Of a stretch of 8,427 nt of DNA, positions 1 to 5,796 are shown piece by piece. The stretch is taken from assembly GCA_944329545.1 (NCBI GenBank), contig CALVIK010000016.1, positions 1 to 8,427 on the forward strand, read 5' to 3'. The DNA is from an uncultured Bacilli bacterium (GTDB taxonomy: Bacteria; Bacillota_I; Bacilli_A; RF39; UBA660). Made by a program: the position numbers and the translations under genes. The notes under the pieces were generated by a model that worked only from the letters and a program-made list of their open reading frames with translations, did not search any database and was not told the origin of the DNA. How positions within the stretch are numbered: the stretch's first letter is position 1; every line of letters starts with the position of its first letter.

Positions 1-4
1 AAAG

Positions 5-88
5 TGGTGGAGAGAGATGGATTCGAACCATCGAACCCGAAGGAACAGATTTACAGTCTGCCGCGTTTAGCCACTTCGCTACCTCTCC
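5..88 (-). tRNA. tRNA-Tyr (GTA)
   Basis: On the minus strand this folds as a long-variable-arm (class II) tRNA. The acceptor stem GGAGAGG pairs with TCTCTCC with one G-U pair. The anticodon arm CAGAC-TGTAAAT-CTG places GTA, which reads tyrosine codons. The T-loop GGTTCGAATCC is canonical and CCA is encoded at 5-7. It is the last of three co-oriented tRNAs in the window. Confidence 0.96.
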
Positions 89-96
89 AAAAAAAA

Positions 97-172
<76 letters not shown>

Positions 173-175
173 ATA

Positions 176-252
176 TGGTGGGCGATATAGGACTCGAACC
201 TATGACCCCCTGCTTGTAAGGCAGGTGCTCTAACCAACTGAGCTAATCGCCC
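176..252 (-). tRNA. tRNA-Val (TAC)
   Basis: The minus strand gives the acceptor stem GGGCGAT/ATCGCCC, the D-arm AGCTCAGTTGGTTAGAGC, the anticodon loop CTTACAA with anticodon TAC (valine), and T-loop GGTTCGAGTCC. CCA is encoded. It is the first tRNA of the cluster, just downstream of a consensus promoter. Confidence 0.96.
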
Positions 253-272
253 ATAACCACTGGACATAAACA

Positions 273-301
273 AATATAACATGGAAAAAATCATTTGTCA
301 A
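273..301 (-). promoter_or_regulatory. Housekeeping promoter of the Val-Thr-Tyr tRNA cluster
   Basis: The minus strand reads TTGACA (296-301), a 17-base spacer, then TATATT (273-278). The -35 is a perfect consensus and the -10 matches 5 of 6. The -10 lies about 20 bases upstream of tRNA-Val, as expected for a stable-RNA operon. Confidence 0.88.
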
Positions 302-329
302 TAGAATTTTGACTTTTTATTGAGTATTT

Positions 330-698
330 TTATTTTTTCTCACATTTTTCGATTTTTTTTAGTTTGTTTTTTATCCAAATCGGAAGTTTTTTCTTTAAAG
401 TATTAAAACCATTAGGGGTTTCGATTATTCTTTTTCTACGATATTGACCATTAATTTTATAATTAATATTTTTAATACTTAGTTTTAAATGGTATTCTTC
501 ATCATCGACATCTAATATTTCAGCATAAATGCGGTCCCCAACATTGATAAAATCAGTAATATCTTTCACAAAACCATTAGAAATTTCTGATATGTGAATT
601 AGTCCAGTATAATATTCATCAAAGGTCATAAAAGCGCCGTATGATTCTATGCCCGTAACAATACCTTTAATAATTTTGCCTTTTTGATAATTATTCAT
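330..698 (-). CDS. S1-domain RNA-binding protein, YugI/CvfD (GSP13) type
   Basis: This 122-residue protein has one S1 RNA-binding fold at about residues 6-77. Recognisable parts are the KGKIIKGIVTGIESYGAF strand pair, the GLIHISEIS turn, and the VGDRIYAEILDVDDE-LKLSIK segment. A basic tail of about 40 residues follows; its GFNTLKKKLPIWI stretch resembles the C-terminus of B. subtilis YugI (general stress protein 13) and CvfD. Family members bind ribosomes or mRNA and affect translation and stress physiology; that role is family knowledge, not visible here. The ATG start is supported by AGAGGCG five bases upstream and by an extended -10 promoter just before it. The length is normal for the family and the gene looks intact. 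Confidence 0.85.
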   Translation of the reverse strand: MNNYQKGKIIKGIVTGIESYGAFMTFDEYYTGLIHISEISNGFVKDITDFINVGDRIYAEILDVDDEEYHLKLSIKNINYKINGQYRRKRIIETPNGFNTLKKKLPIWIKNKLKKIEKCEKK

Positions 699-716
699 GA
701 AATCGCCTCTAAATTT

Positions 717-725
717 ATTATAGCA
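717..725 (-). promoter_or_regulatory. Extended -10 promoter for the S1-domain gene
   Basis: The minus strand reads TGC-TATAAT, a perfect -10 with the TGn extension, just upstream of the ribosome site and start at 698. No good -35 lies at 17-18 bases, which is usual for extended -10 promoters. Confidence 0.65.
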
Positions 726-749
726 TATTTCTTTTGTTTTATAAAAGTA

Positions 750-778
750 TTTACTTTTTTTTAGATATTTTATATAAT
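750..778 (+). promoter_or_regulatory. Promoter for the NifU-like gene
   Basis: TTTACT (750-755) and TATAAT (773-778) are separated by 17 bases. The -35 matches 4 of 6 and the -10 is perfect. It ends 16 bases before the start codon, giving a very short leader that contains the ribosome site. It is divergent from the promoter of the S1-domain gene. Confidence 0.65.
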
Positions 779-793
779 TTATTCGGGTGATAA

Positions 794-1021
794 ATGATGG
801 AAGAAGAAAAAATTAAAGAAATAATAAATAAGTTAAGACCGTTTTTAGTTAGTGATGGTGGTAATATTGAATTTATTAAGTACGAAAACAATATTGTTTA
901 TGTTAAGTTAACTGGGGCTTGTGCCGGATGTGAATTATTAGATATCACCTTGAAAGAGGGGATTGAAAGTACAATAAAAGAAGAAGTCCCAAATGTAAAA
1001 GAAGTAATTAATGTTAAGTAG
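794..1021 (+). CDS. NifU C-terminal-domain Fe-S scaffold protein (YutI-like)
   Basis: This 75-residue protein is essentially a lone NifU C-terminal (Nfu) domain. It has the LRPFLVSDGGNIEF opening (about residues 15-27), where DGG is a family signature, and the GACAGC motif carrying the cluster-binding CxxC (C43, C46). The helix ELLDITLKEGIES follows, then the closing VKEVINV strand. Family members assemble or carry Fe-S clusters for delivery to apoproteins in the cytosol. GGGTGA lies a few bases upstream of two adjacent ATGs (794 and 797); either could be used. Its last 8 bases overlap the end of the convergent YutH-like gene. The length is normal for single-domain Nfu proteins of Firmicutes. 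Confidence 0.93.
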   Translation: MMEEEKIKEIINKLRPFLVSDGGNIEFIKYENNIVYVKLTGACAGCELLDITLKEGIESTIKEEVPNVKEVINVK

Positions 1022-1904
1022 TTTCTAGCCAATCTATCTTTAACATTGGTAAAAAAGTTTTAAAATAAGTGTATATATTTTTTAAAAATTGTTCGTAATC
1101 ATTAATTTTATTGATGATTTTTTTTATGGCCGCTTCTTCTTGTTTTCCACTAATTATTTGTTCATATAAATCAAAATAATAGGTTGGATAAAGCATTCTC
1201 GCTAAAAACAAATAATACTCATCTGTTGTTAATTTGATTTTTTGAAAGAAAGTTTTTACTTCGGCATCAATTTTTTTATCGGCAAAAAAATTAGCTTTAA
1301 AATATTCGGTAATATCGCGCAGGCGATAGTCGATTATTAAATTTAAGGGATTATATAAGTCAAAAAGAGTACTATTACTTTCAATTCTTTTATGAGCAAT
1401 GACTTTGGGAATGCTTTCTTCATTTATTTCATTTAACAATTGAATGCTTGTTTCTCCCATACCGATAAAATAATTATAACTTTCATTAATTAAAGGATAG
1501 CGGTTTTTTATTTGTTTTATTTGGTATTCTAAATGATCGTTTTTTTCTGACCATAAATTTTTCCAAGTTTGTTTGTTTTGATTATACATTTGGATATTAA
1601 AAAATGAAAGAACATATTTTAAATCAGTTTGTCCTTCGTAATATAAAGCTTTTAATAAAATATAAGGATTACCATTAATAAAGGTGACAATTTGCCCGTC
1701 CTTATTTAAAATTATTTGATGAAGATAAATGTTGCGCTTTAATAATTCTTCTTGCACTTTATATGTTCGCGCTAAAGAAGTGATGTCACCAGTAAACAAA
1801 ATAAAAAAATATCTAAAGCCATTTAAATCAAAATAAAATCCCTTTTGATTTTGATGAATATCATCAAACAAAAGATTATAGTAATAATTAATAGCGTTTT
1901 TCAT
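1014..1904 (-). CDS. Spore coat-associated protein YutH-like (CotS kinase-fold family)
   Basis: This 296-residue protein matches the YutH pattern as I remember it. There is an N-terminal lobe, a TWKNLWSEKNDHLEYQIKQI helix near residue 110, a YFIGMGETSIQLLNE segment, an HKRIE motif and the NPLNLIIDYRLRDITEY region. The diagnostic ARMLYPTYYFDLYEQI helix falls at about residues 235-250. YutH belongs to the CotS/HipA-like kinase-fold proteins of the spore coat; catalytic residues of active kinases are not obvious, so it may be a structural pseudokinase. The track ORF begins earlier, at a GTG inside the ribosome site; AGAGGTGA precedes the ATG at 1904, which I prefer. Its coat neighbour at 2029 fits a sporulation role. 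Alternative: another aminoglycoside-phosphotransferase-fold protein. Confidence 0.8.
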   Translation of the reverse strand: MKNAINYYYNLLFDDIHQNQKGFYFDLNGFRYFFILFTGDITSLARTYKVQEELLKRNIYLHQIILNKDGQIVTFINGNPYILLKALYYEGQTDLKYVLSFFNIQMYNQNKQTWKNLWSEKNDHLEYQIKQIKNRYPLINESYNYFIGMGETSIQLLNEINEESIPKVIAHKRIESNSTLFDLYNPLNLIIDYRLRDITEYFKANFFADKKIDAEVKTFFQKIKLTTDEYYLFLARMLYPTYYFDLYEQIISGKQEEAAIKKIINKINDYEQFLKNIYTYFKTFLPMLKIDWLETT

Positions 1905-1972
1905 GATATTCACCTCTAAAAAATTTTATGTTAAAACTTTTAAATTATACTTTTAATGGGCTAGTTTTTTAT

Positions 1973-1999
1973 ACATTTAATAAAAAAATGAATATGTTA
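1973..1999 (+). promoter_or_regulatory. Possible SigK-type sporulation promoter of the coat gene
   Basis: An AC dinucleotide at 1973-1974, 16 bases, then AATATGTTA (1991-1999) resembles the mother-cell SigK pattern (AC near -35, CATAnnnTA at -10), with the first C replaced by A. It sits about 14 bases before the ribosome site. No TTGACA-type promoter is seen. The pattern is short and the region AT-rich, so chance is possible. Confidence 0.4.
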
Positions 2000-2028
2000 T
2001 ATTGAAAATAAAAGAAGGGGTGGATTAT

Positions 2029-2466
2029 ATGTGTAATAATAACGAAGCAAAAGACAATTGCTGTATTGCTGAGATTTTAACTGTAATTAATATTTTACAA
2101 GAAAATGCAGAATGTTCAGATTCATGTTTAGATACTTGTGACCGTGGTTTTTTAGGTTGCAATATTACAACAGTTGGCTGTAACACGAGACCAGTGACTT
2201 TATATACTTGTAATGGAACTGCTTGGAGTATGCCAACTACTAAAGAAAATGTAGTATGTAGTGATGCTTCCGCAACTTGTTCAAATGTTTTTAGAGTTGA
2301 AAAAGTTGATGGTTGTTGTGCAACTTTTAGAGTGTTAGCAAATAACCCAGATACTACGGAAGCAACTACAAGACCATATGTAGCAACTAATTCGTTTTTT
2401 ACAATGAATTTGAATTGTGTTTGTGCAATTAAATGCTTACAAGATACTTTTGTTGAGTGTATCTAA
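2029..2466 (+). CDS. Spore coat protein, CotY/CotZ/ExsY family
   Basis: The 145-residue protein has 17 cysteines (2, 11, 12, 29, 33, 37, 44, 51, 61, 77, 84, 96, 97, 130, 132, 136, 144). It starts MCNNN and has the CCIAEILTVINILQENA helix followed by CxxxCLDTCDRGFLG, the N-terminal signature of CotY/CotZ/ExsY proteins. These build the disulfide-linked crust or exosporium base of the spore surface. There is no signal peptide, consistent with assembly from the mother-cell cytosol. An in-frame TTG at 2002 would add nine residues, but AGAAGGGG at 2013-2020 is well placed for the ATG at 2029. A terminator overlaps the stop codon, so it is monocistronic. A SigK-like promoter precedes it. Confidence 0.88.
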   Translation: MCNNNEAKDNCCIAEILTVINILQENAECSDSCLDTCDRGFLGCNITTVGCNTRPVTLYTCNGTAWSMPTTKENVVCSDASATCSNVFRVEKVDGCCATFRVLANNPDTTEATTRPYVATNSFFTMNLNCVCAIKCLQDTFVECI

Positions 2467-2486
2467 AACTGGCAATGCCAGTTTTT
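2465..2486 (+). terminator. Intrinsic terminator of the coat gene
   Basis: A 9-bp perfect stem AAAACTGGC/GCCAGTTTT closes the loop AAT, and its 3' arm runs into a T tract (2482-2486). It begins inside the stop codon. The A-rich 5' side means it could also work weakly on the other strand. Confidence 0.85.
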
Positions 2487-2510
2487 AATTACAAAAAAAC
2501 ACAAAAATGC

Positions 2511-2539
2511 TTGACTTATATGCTTGTTTGTGATAATAT
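2511..2539 (+). promoter_or_regulatory. Promoter of the tRNA-Arg/tRNA-Pro operon
   Basis: TTGACT (2511-2516) is 17 bases from TAATAT (2534-2539), and TG lies at 2531-2532. GATAAT at 2532 with a 15-base spacer is an alternative register. No other strong promoter is seen before the tRNAs. Confidence 0.6.
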
Positions 2540-2685
2540 TTTTTATGTCAGTAATTTTGACATATGAACTGGCTAATTTGCGGATATATAAATATCTTGG
2601 CTAAGCATATTTGAATTTAATTTGTATATAATTAAATAATCGTAGCTTTAGCAGTTAGAGTTTTCCGGGCCAATTTAAAATATTT
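2540..2685 (+). other. Unassigned leader upstream of tRNA-Arg
   Basis: About 140 bases separate the promoter from tRNA-Arg and hold no credible reading frame. The first transcribed bases form a 7-bp hairpin TATGTCA/TGACATA (2544-2564), which could also be a dyad operator. A second short dyad GATAT/ATATC and a direct repeat GGCTAA (2571 and 2599) follow. I do not recognise a known RNA class; it may be tRNA leader removed during processing. Confidence 0.35.
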
Positions 2686-2762
<77 letters not shown>

Positions 2763-2765
2763 TTT

Positions 2766-2842
2766 CGGGAAATAGTTCAATTTGGTAGAGCACTTGGCTT
2801 GGGACCAAGAAGTTGCAGGTTCAAATCCTGTTTTCCCGACCA
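2766..2842 (+). tRNA. tRNA-Pro (TGG), next to the mobile element
   Basis: The acceptor stem is CGGGAAA/TTTCCCG and the anticodon loop CTTGGGA within CTTGG/CCAAG gives TGG (proline). The T-loop is GGTTCAAATCC and CCA is encoded. It lies 3 bases after tRNA-Arg and both end at the terminator that follows. The integrase gene stops 73 bases from its 3' end, the usual position for an element integrated at a tRNA gene. No second copy of the tRNA 3' end is seen in the window. Confidence 0.97.
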
Positions 2843-2852
2843 TTTAGTTTAT

Positions 2853-2918
2853 AATCCCTTATTTATCAAGGGTTTTATAAAATATTTAATATTTATCTCC
2901 TTACAAATCCCTTATTTA
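2853..2918. repeat. 13-bp direct repeat between tRNA-Pro and int
   Basis: AATCCCTTATTTA occurs at 2853-2865 and again at 2906-2918. The first copy forms the left arm of the tRNA terminator and the second runs into the integrase stop codon. It could be an integrase-binding or att-type repeat, or a scar of an earlier insertion. A further copy was not found elsewhere in the window. Confidence 0.5.
2856..2876 (+). terminator. Terminator after tRNA-Pro
   Basis: CCCTT (2856-2860) pairs with AAGGG (2868-2872) around a 7-base loop, followed by TTTT. The stem is short but correctly placed 13 bases after the tRNA. It also separates the tRNA operon from the convergent integrase gene. Confidence 0.6.
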
Positions 2919-4010
2919 ACTGAATTTTAAGGTATTTATTTTATTTAAGATGTCGATAGCTTTATCTTCATCTTTAGGAATTAAGTGAGAATAAGTATTA
3001 AGTGTCATTGTAATATCGGAATGTCCAAGTCGTTGTGAGATAACTGTTATTGGAACTCCGTATGATAGTAATAAGGATGCATGACTATGCCGAAAGTCGT
3101 GTATTCTTATTTTTTTTACCTTTGCAATAGCACAATACTTATCTTTTTTTCTTCCTATTGTAGTAGGTGATAAAGGTTTTAAACAACCGAATATATACCA
3201 ATTTTCATTAAATCCTTCAAATTGTTTGGCTTTTTCTTTTTCTTCATTAAGCATTTTAACTAGATTATTATCTAATTTTACTTTACGAATTGATTTTTTT
3301 GTTTTCGGTGTGTTTATTACATATTCACCATTAACTTTTTCTTTTGAAATTGTTTTATAAATATCTAAATAATTATTTTTAAAGTCTTTCCAAGTGAGAG
3401 CTAGACATTCTCCTTGTCTTAACCCTGTATGATATAATGTTGTGAAAAACTTCTTGTAAATATCATCTGGTAGTACATTAATAAACTGATTAAATTCTTC
3501 AAATGTCCAAAAATCTACATTTTTTTGTAAGTCATCTTTTCTTGTAAAATTTCCAACTTGACTAGCAATGTTATTTTTAAGGCCATAGAATTTAATAGCA
3601 TAGTTTAATATTGTAACTACCGAGCCGTGTAAACTTGAATTATACTTGTATTTAAAACCTTTTTCTTCAATTATATGTTGCCATTTAGTATATACGGTAG
3701 CATTTATATTTTTAACCTTATAATCTTGAAAATAGGGTAATATATGATTATTAAATTTACTTACTGTTTTTCTATATGACTGTGCTTTCATTTTTAAGGA
3801 AATATGTTTCTCATATAATTGCCATAATTCTTTAAAGGTTAAATTACACTCACCAATTTTGTTTTCTGAAAGAAATTCTCTTTCTGCAAGTAAAGCTTCT
3901 TTTTTTGTTTTAAAGCCACCTTTTTCAAATTGCTTTCTATTACCATATATATCAGTTGCATAGGTTCGATATTTCCAAGTTTTGTTATTTTTATTTTGAT
4001 ATACTGGCAT
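2916..4010 (-). CDS. Tyrosine recombinase, ICE/phage-type integrase
   Basis: This 364-residue protein has the full layout of Tn916/phage-type integrases. An N-terminal arm-binding segment (about 1-50; NKTWKYRTYATDIYGNRKQ, FKTKKEALLAE) is followed by a SAM-like core-binding domain (about 55-160) and the catalytic domain. All catalytic residues are visible: R198 in TGLRQGE, K236 in TPKTKKS, H304 and R307 in HDFRHSH, H330 in RLGHSD, and the nucleophile Y340 in NTYSHL. It would integrate and excise the element by strand exchange through a 3'-phosphotyrosine intermediate. The start lies inside the end of the preceding gene (20-base overlap), suggesting coupled translation. It points toward tRNA-Pro, the expected att side. 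It looks intact. Confidence 0.95.
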   Translation of the reverse strand: MPVYQNKNNKTWKYRTYATDIYGNRKQFEKGGFKTKKEALLAEREFLSENKIGECNLTFKELWQLYEKHISLKMKAQSYRKTVSKFNNHILPYFQDYKVKNINATVYTKWQHIIEEKGFKYKYNSSLHGSVVTILNYAIKFYGLKNNIASQVGNFTRKDDLQKNVDFWTFEEFNQFINVLPDDIYKKFFTTLYHTGLRQGECLALTWKDFKNNYLDIYKTISKEKVNGEYVINTPKTKKSIRKVKLDNNLVKMLNEEKEKAKQFEGFNENWYIFGCLKPLSPTTIGRKKDKYCAIAKVKKIRIHDFRHSHASLLLSYGVPITVISQRLGHSDITMTLNTYSHLIPKDEDKAIDILNKINTLKFS

Positions 4011-4278
4011 ATTGTTTTGTCCCTAGATTTAATTTTTGTTCTCTTTCTGCCATTTCTGTAATAAAGTCAATATCAAGTTGTAGATATTCTAATACCTTTT
4101 GTGTAGGAACTACTATTGTTTTTCCACGATATAGCTTTTTTCCAGCTTTTATTATTTCTTTTTCTATTTCATTTCTAATTTTAATTGCGGCATCTCTACC
4201 ACACTGTGCGATAGCTTGTATTTCTTTAACACTAACCCACGGTGTAGATATTATATTAAACAATTCTTGGTAGGACAA
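3991..4278 (-). CDS. Putative excisionase / small HTH DNA-binding protein
   Basis: This 95-residue protein directly precedes int and overlaps it by 20 bases, the classic xis-int order. Its sequence reads as a winged-helix-like DNA-binding module: WVSVKEIQAIAQCGRDAAIKIRNEI (about residues 14-38) as the helical part, then GKKLYRGKTIVVPTQKVLEYL as a wing and final helix. The VPTxKVLEYL ending is common in excisionases and DUF3173-like proteins of Firmicutes ICEs. It starts with TTG: a near-perfect AAGGAGGTG lies five bases upstream and no ATG is positioned as well. Xis proteins bend attachment-site DNA and turn Int toward excision. Function is inferred from context; it could instead be a regulator of int. 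Confidence 0.7.
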   Translation of the reverse strand: MSYQELFNIISTPWVSVKEIQAIAQCGRDAAIKIRNEIEKEIIKAGKKLYRGKTIVVPTQKVLEYLQLDIDFITEMAEREQKLNLGTKQYASISK

Positions 4279-4301
4279 TTATTCACCTCCTTCCCTAAAT
4301 C

Positions 4302-4330
4302 ATTTTATCATTTTTTATGAGTGTTATAAA
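4302..4330 (-). promoter_or_regulatory. Promoter immediately upstream of xis-int
   Basis: The minus strand reads TTTATA (4325-4330), a 17-base spacer ending in TGA, then TAAAAT (4302-4307): an extended -10 with 5 of 6 in the hexamer and 4 of 6 in the -35. Transcription would begin just before the xis ribosome site (AAGGAGGTG, 4284-4292). If used, it bypasses the structured leader upstream. Confidence 0.55.
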
Positions 4331-4357
4331 TAGCTTATTATTTTTTTCAGCTATGAC

Positions 4358-4463
4358 GGTTTTAGTGTTACCGACAACTCCCTTTTAGGATGTATACATA
4401 CCTTTTAAGCAATGTATCTAAGGAGGGTTTTAGCTAACCCACAACTCCTAATGTAAATTAGGA
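4358..4463. repeat. Two copies of an imperfect repeat between repressor and xis
   Basis: Copies lie at 4358-4391 and 4426-4463 on the plus strand. Both share the order GGTTTTAG, a short variable segment with a second dyad arm, ACAACTCC, then TTAGGATG. Each has a dyad: AACCC/GGGTT in the right copy and ACCG/CGGT in the left, so the stem bases differ but pairing is kept. They may be Int/Xis or repressor sites, or RNA hairpins in the xis leader. In the right copy TCCTAAT/ATTAGGA (4446-4463) is followed by seven T's on the plus strand, terminator-like in that direction. Confidence 0.55.
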
Positions 4464-4480
4464 TGATTTTTTTGTTTAAC

Positions 4481-4551
4481 GTGTACTTCCCGTTCCCAGC
4501 AAACCCTGGGCCAGTCTGACCGTAAGCACACTATTCAGTTTTCAAAGAACA
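4481..4551 (-). ncRNA. boxA-like motif and GC-rich structured leader RNA
   Basis: The minus strand carries TGTTCTTTGAAAACTGAA (4534-4551), which resembles the boxA antitermination site of Firmicutes rRNA leaders and spacers as I remember it. Two bases later comes an 8-bp closing stem, GTGTGCTT (4524-4531) with AAGTACAC (4481-4488), all paired with one G-U. Inside it, CCCAG/CTGGG (4495-4510) or the alternative GGTC/GGCC (4509-4521) can fold. The block is clearly GC-richer than its AT-rich surroundings, which argues for a structured RNA. I infer a leader of a longer xis-int transcript. Its promoter was not identified. Confidence 0.5.
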
Positions 4552-4598
4552 GTATTTTTTCTTTTACATTTGTTATCGCTCCTCTCTAATGATGATTT

Positions 4599-4627
4599 TT
4601 ACATCATTTTGTGCTAAACTGATGTAA
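4599..4627. promoter_or_regulatory. Repressor promoter with overlapping 8-bp inverted-repeat operator
   Basis: TTACATCA (4599-4606) and TGATGTAA (4620-4627) form a perfect 8-bp dyad with a 13-base spacer. Inside is the extended -10 TGC-TAAACT (4612-4620) reading toward the repressor. A further half-site TTTACAT lies at 4563-4569. The location between the repressor and the divergent xis-int operon suggests autoregulation and control of the divergent transcript by the HTH protein. No convincing -35 was found. Confidence 0.55.
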
Positions 4628-4651
4628 GTGAACGAAAAAAGAGGTGTTTTT

Positions 4652-5260
4652 ATGGCTCAAAATCAAAACGAACTAGGTAAAACTATATCAGAAGCTAGAG
4701 AGAAAGTTGGTATTTCTCAAAGAAAACTTGCAAAACTTGCTAATATGGACAGTGCGGAAGTATCAAGAATAGAGGCTGGCAAAAGACAAAAACCTAATGT
4801 ATTATATTTAAAAGGTATTGCCGAAGCATTAAATTTAAGTTTAATTGATTTAATGCAAAAAGCTGGTTATAATGATATAGAAATTAATTTTGGTAGAGAT
4901 TTTTCTGATAAAAGAAGTAGTAAAGATTATGAAAATTATATTGCTGACTACGAAAGATTTTATTTTGATATTTTAGAAGAAATAGAAAAACGAAGAAAAA
5001 ATGCTTTTGCTTTTAAAGGAATAATTGCTGAACTAAAAGATAAAATAGAACTCGCTAAAATAGAAAATAAAGAGCTTTCTTATGATGAAATACTAGATAG
5101 CTTAACCGAAGCCTTAAATATTATTAGGCCAAATTTAGATAAAGTCGATAAATCTATTTACCCAAAATATGATAGTGCAATGCACCAAAACTTTCCTATA
5201 CAAAATAATTTAAAAATAGATACTTTAACGGGTAATTATATAGAAGATAAAAAAGAATAA
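4652..5260 (+). CDS. XRE/CI-type transcriptional repressor of the element
   Basis: This 202-residue protein begins with a Cro/CI HTH domain at about residues 8-72 (TISEAREKVGISQRKLAKLA, then MDSAEVSRIEAGKRQKPN and LYLKGIAEALNLSLIDLMQKAG). The remaining ~130 residues are acidic and helical. They show neither the Ser-Lys S24/LexA autocleavage motif nor an HExxH ImmA protease, so the induction route is not visible. An upstream in-frame GTG (4628) would add eight residues, but AGAGGTG sits five bases before the ATG at 4652, which I use. It is divergent from xis-int and its -10 lies in an inverted repeat, as for an autoregulated lysogeny-type switch. Its 3' end is duplicated at 6260-6391. Confidence 0.85.
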   Translation: MAQNQNELGKTISEAREKVGISQRKLAKLANMDSAEVSRIEAGKRQKPNVLYLKGIAEALNLSLIDLMQKAGYNDIEINFGRDFSDKRSSKDYENYIADYERFYFDILEEIEKRRKNAFAFKGIIAELKDKIELAKIENKELSYDEILDSLTEALNIIRPNLDKVDKSIYPKYDSAMHQNFPIQNNLKIDTLTGNYIEDKKE

Positions 5261-5303
5261 AATTATGAACGCGTTTTGTTTTTATGGTTAGCAAAAACAA
5301 TGG
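5147..5303 (+). repeat. Direct repeat copy 1: repressor tail plus hairpin
   Basis: It matches 6260-6391 in three parts. First is 5147-5163 (14 of 17 bases). After a gap that is 24 bases longer here, 5200-5270 matches with two mismatches in 71. Last is a hairpin after the stop codon, TTGTTTTT/AAAAACAA around a loop containing GGTTAG. The hairpin stem differs between copies yet stays paired, so it was probably maintained. The hairpin has no T tract, so terminator function is uncertain. Confidence 0.8.
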
Positions 5304-5322
5304 AAAAACTTACCAAAAATTA

Positions 5323-5351
5323 TTGACAAAATATAAGAATAGTGCTAGAGT
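5323..5351 (+). promoter_or_regulatory. Strong promoter for the two-gene cargo operon
   Basis: TTGACA (5323-5328, perfect) is followed by a 17-base spacer and TAGAGT (5346-5351), with the TGC extension at 5343-5345. No operator like the TTACATCA dyad is seen here, so the cargo may be expressed independently of the repressor. Confidence 0.78.
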
Positions 5352-5420
5352 ATTAGCCAAGATATTTTAGTGGATGTTCTGACCATTTAAATGATAACAC
5401 TAAAAAGGAGGGGATTAAAA

Positions 5421-5762
5421 TTGGACCAAGAAAGAATTGATGTACTACTTAAATTAGGCGAAGAAGTAAAAAAAAGGGAGGATAAAATGACTGATATAAG
5501 ACCAAGAGACTGGATGAATTTAGACACACGAGTTTCTAAAGTATTGAGATTGTTAATAGAAGCCGAAGATATTTTAATGGATTTGGATGATTATCAAATG
5601 GGAAATGGTCAGTATTATACTGATTTTGAAGAATTATATAATCAATTAGCTGATATTAGAGAACATTTTGCTGATTATATTGATAAACATTTAGAACTAT
5701 TAACAATGGATAAGGAAATTGATGAATATTTTAACAAAGATAATGTTGATATAAACAAGTAA
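5421..5762 (+). CDS. Unrecognised small acidic helical protein
   Basis: I do not recognise this 113-residue protein. It is rich in Asp and Glu and reads as mostly helical (ERIDVLLKLGEEVKKRED, then VSKVLRLLIEAEDILMDLDD and ELYNQLADIREHFADYIDKH). It has no cysteine, signal peptide or membrane segment. I choose the TTG at 5421 because AAGGAGGGG lies seven bases upstream. An ATG at 5391 lacks a good site. A second well-placed choice is the ATG at 5487 behind GGGAGG, which would give 91 residues. It is first in an operon with the zinc-site protein (34 bases apart). The acidic character would suit a DNA-mimic or inhibitor, but nothing here shows that. Confidence 0.7.
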   Translation: MDQERIDVLLKLGEEVKKREDKMTDIRPRDWMNLDTRVSKVLRLLIEAEDILMDLDDYQMGNGQYYTDFEELYNQLADIREHFADYIDKHLELLTMDKEIDEYFNKDNVDINK

Positions 5763-5796
5763 TTGTTTATTATAAATTTTAATAGGAGGTTTTGTT

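Noticed and set aside
2029..2466. Metallothionein or ferredoxin for the cysteine-rich protein
   Set aside because: The cysteines are spread through 145 residues without the tight CxC or CxxCxxC series of those families, and the N-terminal signature fits CotY/CotZ.
3956..4273. 105-residue plus-strand open frame
   Set aside because: It lies opposite the putative xis gene and the start of int, has no ribosome site and reads as Phe/Ser/Ile-rich antisense translation.
4340..4560. CRISPR array or group II intron remnant
   Set aside because: There are only two imperfect repeats with unequal spacing, and no intron domain V or reverse transcriptase is present.
4567..4572. ATGTAA start-stop mini-frame behind a GAGGAGCG ribosome-like site on the minus strand
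   Set aside because: Six bases in AT-rich DNA overlapping a possible operator half-site; chance is likely and no attenuation partner could be identified.
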